From Mucilaginibacter oryzae (GTDB lineage Bacteria > Bacteroidota > Bacteroidia > Sphingobacteriales > Sphingobacteriaceae), in NCBI RefSeq assembly GCF_003148845.1, contig NZ_QGHA01000005.1, positions 1-64,000 on the forward strand: a stretch of DNA of 64,000 nt, written 5' to 3'. The position numbers were made by a program, and so were the translations under genes. Each line of letters starts with the position of its first letter. Position 1 is the stretch's first letter. The notes beneath the pieces were generated by a model. That model searched no databases. It was not told where the DNA came from and saw only the letters and a list, made by a program, of their open reading frames with translations. Positions 9,601-17,805 of the stretch are shown piece after piece.

Positions 9601-10240
9601 TTATATCTATGCTGCTCCTGCCCATAACAGGTATGTTTTGCGTTTCATAGCCGATATAACTCACCTGCAGGGTACTGTTAGCGGGTACCTTATCTATTTG
9701 ATAATAGCCGTAATTATCCACTAACGAGATCCGCGAAAACCCCGGGGTAATATCTACCTTAACAGTAGCGCCTGTTAAAGGCTGGCCTTCCGCAGCATAT
9801 ACAACACCATGTATGTTAAGCGTATCCGCTTTGGTACCGTACGGCAGTTGTGCAGCTACCGGCTTCAGCCTGATTACAATGGTTTTATCTTTTACCTCGT
9901 AACCAAGCGGCTGGCCCGCGAAGCATCGGGCAAGCACCTTATCAAATTCAAGCTCCGTAACATTGATAGTAACGGGCAAAGCCTTAGACAGATCATGAAT
10001 GTTATAAAGAAATTCGTAGCCGCTCTCTTTCTCTAACACTTTGAGCAATTTTTCAAAAGGCGCATGATTAAGATGAAGCGTGATTTTCTTTGTTTGCGCT
10101 GCCGCGGAGATATGAATATTGATTAAAAAAAGTAAAACTGCCAAAAACTTCGCCCACGATAGTAAGCCAACTTTCCGGACGGGCTTCGGGCTATAAAAAA
10201 GGGTAAAAAAATTCATTACATTTGAATCGTTTAAGTTCAA
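6635..10240 (-). CDS. SusC/RagA-family TonB-linked outer-membrane channel with STN domain
   Basis: A 1201-residue outer-membrane transporter. After an atypically long, basic N terminus and signal peptide (about 1-48), residues 50-125 form a secretin/TonB short N-terminal (STN) domain (FEKLLKVLEKESGYEFLYN), which signals to a FecR protein. A carboxypeptidase-regulatory-like domain follows (GVVYAAEGQPLTGATVKV), then the plug with the SusC hallmarks PLYVVNGVPVPD and VLKDASAAAIWGAQAANGV, and a large beta-barrel ending in FTLGANVTF. With SusD downstream and FecR and sigma upstream it forms a complete inducible uptake locus. The substrate is unknown. Confidence 0.93.
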   Translation of the reverse strand: MNLNDSNVMNFFTLFYSPKPVRKVGLLSWAKFLAVLLFLINIHISAAAQTKKITLHLNHAPFEKLLKVLEKESGYEFLYNIHDLSKALPVTINVTELEFDKVLARCFAGQPLGYEVKDKTIVIRLKPVAAQLPYGTKADTLNIHGVVYAAEGQPLTGATVKVDITPGFSRISLVDNYGYYQIDKVPANSTLQVSYIGYETQNIPVMGRSSIDITMNTANQEMREVFVLSTGFQKLNKERATGSFGKPDMKVFGQRAATNDIVSRLDGQIAGLTVVTGLQGNGTTRQAVVRGKSTVTNGSQPLYVVNGVPVPDITALNPDDIGDITVLKDASAAAIWGAQAANGVIVITTKSGRNNQNININYSGYVTFTGKPNFGYANVMNSRQYIQAARETFDPVTYPWSSISNSFIAPHEQILYNQNRGIISAARAGEQLDSLSAITNTGQINDLWFRNGIVNNHTVSANGGGDAYSFYSSVSYTGTQSNNPGEKNDQYRLTFNQTFRPNKRVTLNLNSSFAYAYNSNKRPISIGADFIPYQLFRDGNGNNIQLNYLQGIPDERKTDYEQRSGINLNYSPLDELGSGYTRGKLLNVNATGDLTVKIWKGLSFQGTYGYQRIPGTTESYDDISKYSMRRELLNFTVAPFAGSTPVYYLPNTGGRFSTASSNAVNWTVRNQLMFTSALRNGEDHLNIQLGQDLQEQSTLVNTTIVRGYDDALKTYSLLNYQTLSQGVFGAVGSFRSVFTEKPFDTFSTLRRFRSYFALLNYSMTDKYQLDASMRRDHSNLFASNQASQNKPAYSVGARWNVGREKFIQRIGWIDNLSLRTTYGITGNSPYLNAASLYDIVNAQTNSTFGNSLYLSSPANRKLTWETTRTINIGIDMGVLNNRISGSIDAYHKNTTDLLGSISVNPLNGFIRTNGNLGNITNKGIEINLNSMNLQAGAFKWQSHMVFSYNLNKLASYSEPTPDMLTDTWQLSSQWAVGYATPVLFAYRYAGLDNMGDPQIKLANGSITKDPYAATAADLVYKGSTLPKYNGGLSNTFQYKQLSLTANMIFNLGAVMRRDVNQFYAGRLSGTAGSFSGNINPEFENRWKKPGDELNTNIPAYVASLGVNNFRRNTSYYTYADINVVSASYAKLRDITLSYGLPANIAGKLKLKTVNLYVQTGNYMIWKNNKYGIDPEYQAFNIGVRSLPQYRHTFTLGANVTF

Positions 10241-10356
10241 TAGTTCAATTAATTCGAGTTGTTCATATAAAACTTAGCATTACTGGTTATACCAGGGGCC
10301 AGTTCGCGGTAGCAGCCGTTAACTGGTTTTTTGCTTTTTGTGGTGTGCAAAGAGGG

Positions 10357-11469
10357 TTAATTCATTATCGTTACCCTCCTTCCTTCGATAGTATAATGTA
10401 AGTGATTGGTGGAAGCCAGCAGATCGAGTATGGTGCTTACATCATCATACCGGGAAAAGCCGCCGGCGAAGTCTTTGCCGCGCATGTCGCCCTTGAAAGT
10501 TACCTCTATATTATACCACCTGCTTATGCACCTCATAATCCCGGTGATATTTTCGCCGTTAAAATGAAAACGGCCTTTGGTCCAGGCGATGGCGCTTTGC
10601 GCGTCAGTGTCAAAAATTTTAAGCTGGTGCGCGGTTACTACGGCCTGCTGACCAGGTTTGAGTAATTTATCGTTGATCCTGACGCTGCCTTCAAGTAAAG
10701 TGGTTAAGGCCTTAGCATCGTCGGGATATGAACTGATGTCGAAATGGGTGCCGAGTACCTCCACCTCCTGCCCCGCCGAAGAAACAATAAATGGATGATG
10801 GGCATCCTTAGCAACTTCAAAATATCCCTCGCCCTTTAGCTCCACCGCACGTTTTTCCGCTCCTGAAAATGAAGTCGGGTACTTAAGCGATGACCCGGCG
10901 TTTAGATACACTTTTGTACCATCGGGCAGCAGGAGCCTGTATTGTTCGCCCCTGCTTGTAATTAAAGTATTAGAAGTATTGGCATTACCATGTTTGTCAT
11001 TTTCTACATATTTAAGCTGCCCCTCATCTGCCTTACTTACCGTCGATCCGCCATCTGCTGCGAGGGGCCCCTTATCAGCCGCATTAAGTACGATGGTACG
11101 CCCGTTTGATAAGATAAGCCTCGCTCCGTTTTTACCGGGGGTGATTGGTGTAATATGTGTTGCAAACTGTTGATTTGCTTTTTGAGGACGATTGAACAGA
11201 AAAAGGAAGATACTGATGGCTAAAATAATTGTAGCCGCAGCCGCTACATAGCGCGGCCAATAGGTGAGCTTTTTATTTTTGCGAACCAGCTGGGGTAACT
11301 CTGACTCCACTTGCTCAAGTGTTTTGACAAGGTCGTCCTCATCAAGATCAATTTCTTTGTCTCCACCCCATACAATATACCAGCTTTCAAGTATTGATTT
11401 TTCATCAGCACCTAATTGCCCTGTTCTCAGTTTATTTATTAATTGTTTAGCGTCGTATTTACGTGCCAT
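10357..11469 (-). CDS. FecR-family anti-sigma factor
   Basis: A 370-residue inner-membrane regulator. Residues 1-68 are a cytoplasmic anti-sigma region, about 69-92 a single membrane span (YVAAAATIILAISIFLFLF), and the periplasmic part carries the FecR signatures LPDGTKVYLNAGSSLKYP, GEGYFEVAKDAHHPF and VLGTHFDISSYPDD, then a C-terminal STN-like module (FHFNGENITGIMRCISRWYNIEVTF). It is expected to hold the neighbouring ECF sigma factor inactive until the STN domain of the SusC receptor reports substrate. The gene lies between sigma and SusC in the same orientation. Confidence 0.92.
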   Translation of the reverse strand: MARKYDAKQLINKLRTGQLGADEKSILESWYIVWGGDKEIDLDEDDLVKTLEQVESELPQLVRKNKKLTYWPRYVAAAATIILAISIFLFLFNRPQKANQQFATHITPITPGKNGARLILSNGRTIVLNAADKGPLAADGGSTVSKADEGQLKYVENDKHGNANTSNTLITSRGEQYRLLLPDGTKVYLNAGSSLKYPTSFSGAEKRAVELKGEGYFEVAKDAHHPFIVSSAGQEVEVLGTHFDISSYPDDAKALTTLLEGSVRINDKLLKPGQQAVVTAHQLKIFDTDAQSAIAWTKGRFHFNGENITGIMRCISRWYNIEVTFKGDMRGKDFAGGFSRYDDVSTILDLLASTNHLHYTIEGRRVTIMN

Positions 11470-11556
11470 AAATGTGTCCCCTTTATGTATAGAGACAAGT
11501 TAACGGCATGTTGGGAGTATCTAACTTAGCAGTTTTTTAAAATAAATTTTAAATTA

Positions 11557-12141
11557 TCATAACATAAGCATAAAAAGCAGCGGTCCGAGTTTCCCTTTTA
11601 ATATCTTTAAAGCATTTTGAACCTGTTTTTTTACGGTTTTCTCTGATATGTTCAACTTTTGCGAAATTTCTTTGTGCGTAAGCTGCTCATTCCTGCTAAG
11701 TCGAAACACTTCCTGCATTTTTGTCGGCAATTGTTCAATTTCTGACTCGATCAATGCCATAAGTTGTGCGTACCTCGTTTTGTGATCGGCAAATTCAGTG
11801 GACTGGTCTAAGAAATCCTGTAACGAATCGAGGTATTTAGCTTCCACTTGTTTTTTTGCAATCAGGTTAAAAATCTGATTTCTTACAGCGGTATAAAGAT
11901 ATGCGCGCAAACTTGTTTCAAGAACAACGGACACGCGCTTTGCCCAAAGTTGTGTAAAAATTTCCTGAACAACATCTTTGGCGGTATCAGTATCTGTAAG
12001 CCGTTTGTAGGCATGTACAAATAAAAGCCTTTTGTATCTGTCGTAAATAACAGTATATGCCTGCCTGTCATCATTTTTCAGAAGTAACAGCAATTCATGA
12101 TCAGGAAGCAGTTCGTACGTCGCCAAGAGATGCGGAAGCAA
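11557..12141 (-). CDS. ECF RNA polymerase sigma factor (FecI/SigW type)
   Basis: A 194-residue sigma-70 family protein. Region 2 spans about 28-95 (VIYDRYKRLLFVHAYKRL, DVVQEIFTQLWAKR) and region 4 about 135-185 (MQEVFRLSRNEQLTHKEISQKLNISEKTVKKQV). It should direct transcription of its own operon. No ATG is available: an in-frame TAA lies directly before TTG at 12139-12141, so initiation must be at that TTG or at the TTG 15 bp further in. A 9-codon upstream reading frame starting with ATG ends right at this TAA. The start is therefore uncertain, but the domain is complete. Confidence 0.88.
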   Translation of the reverse strand: MLPHLLATYELLPDHELLLLLKNDDRQAYTVIYDRYKRLLFVHAYKRLTDTDTAKDVVQEIFTQLWAKRVSVVLETSLRAYLYTAVRNQIFNLIAKKQVEAKYLDSLQDFLDQSTEFADHKTRYAQLMALIESEIEQLPTKMQEVFRLSRNEQLTHKEISQKLNISEKTVKKQVQNALKILKGKLGPLLFMLML

Positions 12142-12304
12142 TTAAACCTGAAAAGTAGTTATTTTTTGCATCTTTAACCTTAAAACATGAGTAAAAATCA
12201 TCAATATTCGCAATTTTTTAATAATTTAATTGACACACCGAAATTTCAGTATAGTAGATTTAAACCTCAATCGGTTCCCGAAAAGCCGTCATCGTCAATA
12301 ATAC

Positions 12305-12830
12305 TTACGCTAAAGTATTAGGGTTTTTCTTTTTTCCCCGAACGAAATTATCGGAAAGTGGCTGATTGTTGTTATATATAATATTGTCGTGCTGTTGAAC
12401 ACTGTCTACGTAAGCAGCTGTTGTACCGCGGCTGGGGCCATAGGCGACTTCATTACATCCGAAGCAATTAACAGTCCCTAAATTTGATTCATTATCAAAA
12501 AATTCCGTTCCTTTAATCGACGTTGTCGAATCATTCAAAAGCACAATATCCGGCCTTTGCCTGTAGTTATTGAAGCTTTCCTTTGAAATTCTTTTTTTGA
12601 AAACAGTTTGAACAGCTGAGTGAAGTTGCCTATTAGATGCATATTCTGTAGATTCGAATTCTGGACCAAATAGCCACCTCGCATCAGGCACTAATGGATG
12701 AAGTACATGCAATTCATCTACAGTTTCATCCTTTGATCATTTACGTATAGCTTCTATTACAGAAAGCCTATTATGTATTTCATCAAGAACAATCAGTGCA
12801 TCTTTAAAAGTTTTACCATTTATCTAACAG
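12305..12830 (-). pseudogene. C-terminal remnant of a large ATP-binding (HSP90/MutL-like ATPase) protein
   Basis: The longest open stretch (12305-12712) begins LHPLVPDARWLFGPEFESTEY and continues to RPDIVLLNDSTTSIKGTEFFD. I recognise this pattern from the C-terminal part of large uncharacterised ATP-binding proteins of restriction-like or defence loci. The same frame extends upstream as IVLDEIHNRLSVIEAIRK, a TGA, then SKDETVDELHVLHP, with a further TAG before that, so the coding region is interrupted. The far C terminus also looks degenerate. It is a non-functional relic, and no partner gene remains nearby. The family name is tentative. Confidence 0.55.
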
Positions 12831-12843
12831 GTTTTTGAGTCCG

Positions 12844-12993
12844 TCAATCTTCAGCCGATGATTTATCTCTTGTATGATTGTAGGCAATAGCCAGTAACTT
12901 TCGCCGATACCGGCTATAAATCTCCGTGATAGCGTTTTTGTTCCCTTCTTTGAGGGAGACGACCAATTGTGCGTCACTTAGATCTTTAATCAT
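12844..12993 (-). pseudogene. N-terminal stub of an ECF sigma factor
   Basis: Fifty codons starting with ATG at 12991-12993 read MIKDLSDAQLVVSLKEG, then EIYSRYRRKLLAIAYNHTRDKSSAED and a TGA. This is the start of sigma region 2 of a Bacteroidota ECF sigma factor (normally followed by IVQEVF), cut off after 49 residues. The sequence downstream belongs to the unrelated ATPase remnant, so the gene was broken by a rearrangement. It probably once drove another SusCD locus. Confidence 0.7.
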
Positions 12994-12999
12994 AGAGTC

Positions 13000-13640
13000 T
13001 AAAAATGCAATTTATTAAACTTCTGTTAAATTTAAGTGATTATTGTAAATAAAGATGAGAACTCATCAGCAATGGACTAGTCAAGTCCACATCGGAAACA
13101 GTTGGAAAAATTCTGTTATTATGAAGGATAGCCTTAACAATAAAGTTGCCGGATTAAAAAGAAGGAACACCCAGGTTTATTCTTTACAAGATAGTTGATC
13201 TTGTAAAGAGTTTATTAAGGGCGGGGTCGGTTGATGAACTAAATTAAGATATCATCGACAATTACTATCTCACTCCGGATTCACCACCAAACACAAAATC
13301 CATTGTTAATCAAATTTTACAAGAACGATGTCGCCTACCGCGTCGGCTGGATCGCCTACGACATCCTGAACAGGCGCTACGATAGCCCGGTCGCTGAAAA
13401 GCGCAAAAATTAATTGCAAAAGGGCACTTGTTCCTGGTGCCATTTGCCCGTCTGTGTCAAAGGGCGGGAATCAGCCCGCCATTCATCAAAATATTGGAAC
13501 CTGCCAAAAAAGCCACTTTCGTTGAGGTAAGAAAAGCGACCATTTTACCGCACATAACATCGGGCGTTGTACCCTACATTGACCACAAATAAATGGATCG
13601 CTTTGTCAAAGACAATCACTTAACGAAACTAAGTTTAAAA
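13000..13640. other. gene-poor stretch with decayed fragments
   Basis: No intact gene is seen over about 640 bp. On the plus strand a frame at 13312-13413 encodes KFYKNDVAYRVGWIAYDILN and continues to a stop as an apparent C-terminal end of a lost protein that I do not recognise. Another short frame starts at about 13054 (MRTHQQWTSQVHIGNSWKN) and stops after about 47 codons. A small GC-rich hairpin (GGCGGG/CCCGCC) lies at 13463-13480. The pieces look like debris of a mobile or horizontally acquired segment. Confidence 0.4.
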
Positions 13641-13659
13641 GAAAAAAATTTTTTTGGGG

Positions 13660-13696
13660 GTTGATCAAAGTTCAACACTAAAAATCTTTGATCAAC
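13660..13696. repeat. 11-bp perfect inverted repeat upstream of the lanthionine synthetase gene
   Basis: GTTGATCAAAG (13660-13670) and CTTTGATCAAC (13686-13696) are perfect inverted copies separated by 15 bp, 164 bp before the start codon. There is no T-run on the plus strand after the right arm, so it is less like a terminator and more like a dimeric regulator site or an RNA hairpin in the leader. The role is inferred from position only. Confidence 0.5.
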
Positions 13697-13860
13697 ATTC
13701 GATCCAACTCTTTCAACACATTATTTAGAAGAAAAAGTACTGTACTTCGTTCCGTCCAGCCACAATTCCCTTCAGAACCATACCACCCTTTTTCCACTGT
13801 TTTAGCTTTTGGCAACGCCCTTACTTTGTTTCAGCAAGTTAACCTTAACAAACAAGAGCA

Positions 13861-16512
13861 ATGGGGCAATCAATTTCTACCGGAACAATTACTGACACGG
13901 CGTCATCAAACACGGCAGTCCCTCCCACCGCATCGCAACCGGGGTATGCCGTTTATTTCAGGGAAATAGGCATTTCATTTTTCCATACCGCACCCTACCT
14001 CATTTCGGGCGCTCCTGAAGGGTTTGAAAGCTGGATCATCCATATATCGGTCGTATGCCAGCAATTTGATTCAGTCATCCGGCCCATTTTTAAGTTCCTG
14101 CAAACAGAGGAGTTTCCATTTGCCATACCCGCTGATGCCGGGCAACACAACAATATACTGGGCGGCCTGATTGGATTTCAGCTCACCGGTAAGGTGATAT
14201 CCATCGGTGTTAGTGATAGCGCTAATTTTACTGAAATAATCAACAAACTCCTTGAACTTACCAAAGGCGTTATCGGTCCGTCCATACCCTGTGCCTATCA
14301 TTTAACCGGCACCATCGCCGTAAATTATGGATCACTATTTGGAGACAACAATTGCAGCCATATTGCAAGATCAATGTTCTACGGCTCGGCCGCAGCAAAT
14401 TCACTGATGGAAATCCTGAAAGCGAACGGGCAGCACTGGCCATTTTATGATATAAGGCCCCTCAAGGCCTATAAAACGCCCCGCCTTGTCAACCGGAACT
14501 ACATTCCTGTTGAAACATTGAAAAGGGATCCAAAAGGCGATGTGATCAAGGCTTTGAGAATCAACCGGATTTTTGATATGCAATGGTGCGTGATCAAACA
14601 AGGTAGGCGATACCAAAGTTTTGATGATGCCGGCCGCGACGCCCGGGACCGGCTGCACTGGCAATACGATGTGCACAGACTGCTTGAAAGCCAAAACATC
14701 CTTCCGAAAGCCATTGCATGTTTCGAATCAATGGGCGATGCCTTCTTCGCCATGGAATACATCGAATCAGTTCCCTTAAGCGAAAAGGCTGCGCAACTGA
14801 GCCAGGGGCTGGTTTGGCGCTCGATGCCGGCTGAAAGAAAAAGGGAAATGATTGGCTACCTGCTACAGGTGGTGCACGTTTTGGCCGCATTTCATGCCGA
14901 TGGCTTCGTTCACCGTGACGTAACGCCTGCCAATTTCATTGTAACGGAATCCGGCCAGGTATTCGCGATCGATATCGAGCTCTGCTACAACCTGGCAACA
15001 CGAACTCCCAATCCGCCGTTTACCTTGGGAACGCCGGGCTACATGTCGCCCGCACAGGAAAGTGGTGCTGAACCGATATTCGGGGACGATATTTACAGCT
15101 TGGGCGCTCTGTTCATTTCCGTTCTCACCAGCATCCTGCCGAACAAATTCAACCACAATAACCCGGATCAACTTACGGGTAATCTGGCTTACTTCATTGA
15201 GTCAACATCGATGGTTTCGATGATCGTAAGTTGCTTAGATGTGAACGCAAGCCGCCGCCCCTCTCTGGATCAAATCGAAAAAGTGCTGAAACTGAACGAT
15301 ACCTTGTTGCTCACCACCAAACAGACCGTCCGGCCTCCAAAACAGCACCCTTTTTATTTGAATACCATGCTGGATGACTGCCTGCTAACCCTGACCAAAC
15401 TCTTTTTTGAAAAGAACAGGAACGCAGAAATGTTAAACTTAACGCCTGAACACTTTCGTAACGAAACAACCTTCAGCGAAACCAACGCCATGGAACTGCC
15501 GGGCTTAAGGGAAATCTATGTCCTCGCCTCCTGTGCCCGTTTCGGTTCGGAAACCACCAGGTCGAAAGTGATAGCACAAGTCGTTTCCTGGCTGGATAAA
15601 ATTGATAAGACCCGGCATTCCGAAACAGATCTGCGAATACTCGAGGCCGGATTAACGCAGTTACTTTCCAGAAACGACCTGCGGCCCTACCTGATGGATA
15701 ATATCAATTCACTACCCGGGTACTTTCATCACGAATTGTCGCCGGGGATCTCAGGCGGCCTTGCCGGACATGGCCTGCAATTGCTGTTCCTCCTGGACGA
15801 GGAAGCATACTTGCCTGCCATCAACCAACTGGCCGAAATCGTCGGGCAACTCAGCGTCCTGCAGCAAAAAAACGGGGCCTGGATAACCGGCCCGGCGGTA
15901 CCCGGACTGAGGGAATACCAGGTTACCGGCTTTTCACATGGTGTTGCCGGCATCACCTACTTCCTTTTGTGTTATTATGCCGTTTACCCATCGGAGGGCT
16001 TAAGAACGCGGATCACTGCAGCATTGCAGTGGCTTACGAGCCAACGCAAACCGGACCGCGGCAGATTGACCTGGCCGGTAAGCAACGAAAACAAAACCGT
16101 TGATCCCTGGCTGGAACATGGGTTTTCAGGCGTAGCCCTTACCTATATCAAAGCCTTCGAAATATTGGGAGATCCGGGATACCGGGAAATCGCGGCAGGG
16201 GTGTTGGCTTACCACCCTGTTCAGATCACCAGTAACTATTGCGCGTTCGGCAATGGCCTCAGCGGTTTAGGAGAAGTTTACCTCGAAGCATTACGCGTTT
16301 TCGGTGACGAAGAATGGCAGATCCGTGCGAACGCCGTTCGGGACGCACTGCTTAATTCCTGTTACCGGGATCAGGGCACCTGCTATTGGCTTGACGGCAC
16401 GCAACCGGAACCTTTAACTGATTTCCTGACCGGTAACAGCGGCACCCTGCATTTTCTTTTACGATTCGCCCATCCCGGTCAAATACCATTTCCATCATTC
16501 CTCATCCCCTAA
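13861..16512 (+). CDS. class III-type lanthionine synthetase (LanKC-like: lyase, kinase, LanC-like)
   Basis: An 883-residue three-domain enzyme. Residues 35-165 match the N-terminal lyase-like region of LanKC (GFESWIIHISVV; TGKVISIGV). The protein kinase domain spans about 215-480: VAIK-like WCVIK (Lys246), catalytic HRDVTPAN (Asp353, Asn358), metal-binding DIE in place of DFG (371-373), and TPGYMSPAQES. A LanC-like domain covers about 540-883 with glycine-rich repeats at 629-640, 692-699 and 753-758. The canonical zinc ligands are missing (CHG is replaced by FGNG, residues 796-799), so it is class III rather than class IV. Such enzymes phosphorylate Ser/Thr, eliminate, and close lanthionine or labionin rings. 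An in-frame TAA 12 bp upstream fixes the ATG. Confidence 0.83.
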   Translation: MGQSISTGTITDTASSNTAVPPTASQPGYAVYFREIGISFFHTAPYLISGAPEGFESWIIHISVVCQQFDSVIRPIFKFLQTEEFPFAIPADAGQHNNILGGLIGFQLTGKVISIGVSDSANFTEIINKLLELTKGVIGPSIPCAYHLTGTIAVNYGSLFGDNNCSHIARSMFYGSAAANSLMEILKANGQHWPFYDIRPLKAYKTPRLVNRNYIPVETLKRDPKGDVIKALRINRIFDMQWCVIKQGRRYQSFDDAGRDARDRLHWQYDVHRLLESQNILPKAIACFESMGDAFFAMEYIESVPLSEKAAQLSQGLVWRSMPAERKREMIGYLLQVVHVLAAFHADGFVHRDVTPANFIVTESGQVFAIDIELCYNLATRTPNPPFTLGTPGYMSPAQESGAEPIFGDDIYSLGALFISVLTSILPNKFNHNNPDQLTGNLAYFIESTSMVSMIVSCLDVNASRRPSLDQIEKVLKLNDTLLLTTKQTVRPPKQHPFYLNTMLDDCLLTLTKLFFEKNRNAEMLNLTPEHFRNETTFSETNAMELPGLREIYVLASCARFGSETTRSKVIAQVVSWLDKIDKTRHSETDLRILEAGLTQLLSRNDLRPYLMDNINSLPGYFHHELSPGISGGLAGHGLQLLFLLDEEAYLPAINQLAEIVGQLSVLQQKNGAWITGPAVPGLREYQVTGFSHGVAGITYFLLCYYAVYPSEGLRTRITAALQWLTSQRKPDRGRLTWPVSNENKTVDPWLEHGFSGVALTYIKAFEILGDPGYREIAAGVLAYHPVQITSNYCAFGNGLSGLGEVYLEALRVFGDEEWQIRANAVRDALLNSCYRDQGTCYWLDGTQPEPLTDFLTGNSGTLHFLLRFAHPGQIPFPSFLIP

Positions 16513-16515
16513 GCT

Positions 16516-16962
16516 ATGAAAAAAGAAATATTTTACGAGTTGATCACCGGCATCCTGGTACTGCTCTTCCTGTACACCGGCTTAAGCAAGCTATTGGATT
16601 TCGGGAACTTTAGCATTGCCATGCGCTTTCAGCACCTGCCGGATTGGATGACTACGCCGTTGACCTACTTTTTGCCTATATCGGAAACCGTCGTAGCCGG
16701 CTTGCTGATACCGGACAGGAGCCGGCTGGCAGGGCTTTACGCCTTTCTTGTGATGATGACCTGTTTCACCCTATACGTCGGCGCGGCGTGGCTTCACCTG
16801 TTCTCAAGGGTACCCTGTGCCTGCGGCGGGGTATTTAAATCGCTGGGCTGGGGAGCACATTTTTTTCTGAACTTTTTATTTACCGGAGTAGCGCTGGCAA
16901 ACGCCAGGTATTACCGGTCCAAACATCATTCACCAACTAAACAAAAGCCTATCAAGGCTTAA
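16516..16962 (+). CDS. MauE/DoxX-family redox-associated membrane protein
   Basis: A 148-residue integral membrane protein with about four transmembrane helices (residues 8-28, 48-66, 73-95 and 107-130). The loop RVPCACGGVFKSLGW carries a CxC pair, typical of MauE-like proteins of Bacteroidota. MauE proteins are linked to disulfide formation and maturation of exported cysteine-containing proteins. It begins 3 bp after the synthetase stop, so the two are certainly co-transcribed. Placed between a lanthionine synthetase and a small exported cysteine-containing peptide, it may control the cysteine redox state of that peptide; this is inference. Confidence 0.8.
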   Translation: MKKEIFYELITGILVLLFLYTGLSKLLDFGNFSIAMRFQHLPDWMTTPLTYFLPISETVVAGLLIPDRSRLAGLYAFLVMMTCFTLYVGAAWLHLFSRVPCACGGVFKSLGWGAHFFLNFLFTGVALANARYYRSKHHSPTKQKPIKA

Positions 16963-17041
16963 GATATTTCTCGCGCGCGAAATCAGGTTAAAGCGGGTCC
17001 TGTGGTAAAATCCGCCAACAATTTTTAAACATTAAAACACC

Positions 17042-17317
17042 ATGAAAAAGATCAGAATGGGCCTTATGGCCATTGCAGCCCTATCGGGCGTGGGCAGCGC
17101 ATTTGCTTTCAGCCCTAAACCACAGGCAACCACTTATTACGCCAGGCAAACTGCCGGTAACGGTTTCCACTGGACCAAAACGGTACCGAACCCAAACACA
17201 GCACAGTGTTTAACCGTAACGAGCCGCATTTGCCAGATTTCGACCAACACGGCGCCAAGCGATAACCAGATCCCGGCGGGCCACACCGCGACTGACCGCG
17301 TTTTCGTAACGCTTTAA
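17042..17317 (+). CDS. small exported DUF6520-type protein, candidate substrate of the cluster
   Basis: A 91-residue protein. Residues 1-24 are a signal peptide (MKKIRMGLMAIAALSGVG, ends AFAFS), as in the DUF6520 family of small Bacteroidota proteins. The mature part is short, rich in Thr/Ser and has two cysteines in QCLTVTSRICQIS. The pattern T-x2-S-x2-C there (TVTSRIC) is close to the S-x2-S-x2-5-C pattern on which class III synthetases build labionin. It lies 79 bp after the MauE gene and is followed by a terminator. A Sec signal argues against it being modified in the cytoplasm, so its role as precursor is only a hypothesis. Confidence 0.72.
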   Translation: MKKIRMGLMAIAALSGVGSAFAFSPKPQATTYYARQTAGNGFHWTKTVPNPNTAQCLTVTSRICQISTNTAPSDNQIPAGHTATDRVFVTL

Positions 17318-17326
17318 TTAACGATG

Positions 17327-17359
17327 CCAGCTGCCGGCAAGGCCGACAGCTGGTTTTTT
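17327..17359 (+). terminator. intrinsic terminator closing the lanthionine-synthetase cluster
   Basis: A strong hairpin with outer stem CCAGCTG / CAGCTGG and inner CGGC/GGCCG pairing is followed by six T (17354-17359). It starts 10 bp after the stop of the DUF6520-type gene, defining the end of the three-gene transcription unit that begins at 13.86 kb. Confidence 0.88.
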
Positions 17360-17805
17360 GCTAACGGATAATGGCCGGTTCTAAAAAATGTTCGACAAAA
17401 AACCGGAACATTCTTATAACGGTTCTTATCCAACTTTCACGGAGCATTGAATACTTCTTCGATTTCCATTTGTTAATATTTCAAGCCGATTCCATAGTCG
17501 AAAAACGGTTCTTCGACGGTTTTCCTGTAAACTGTGTTACAGGTTGTTACTTTCCTACTATAAGCTACTGGCCTTCAGCACGCAATTAGTTTCTGGATGC
17601 AAAAGTAGATTGTGAACTATATCCTCGAAATATCAAAGCTAAGTATCAATTGTCTAAGGAATGATACACGTTGGAGGACAGTAGAAGCGTTATTGTATAA
17701 ACTGCCAATTCAAACTATACAAAAAGCTCTAATTACTATTCTTAAAGTATTGTTTTTCAATATTTTATTTCTAATATTAACAAGGTAATCCTAACCCTTG
17801 CTCCA

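Noticed and set aside
13688..13969. 93-codon frame overlapping the lanthionine synthetase start, considered as a precursor peptide
   Set aside because: It has no good start codon (TTG), overlaps the synthetase N terminus in another frame, lacks cysteines, and its composition is not that of a lanthipeptide precursor.
17371..17589. 72-codon plus-strand frame after the cluster terminator
   Set aside because: No family resemblance, no operon context, odd composition and a following non-coding tract; likely chance.
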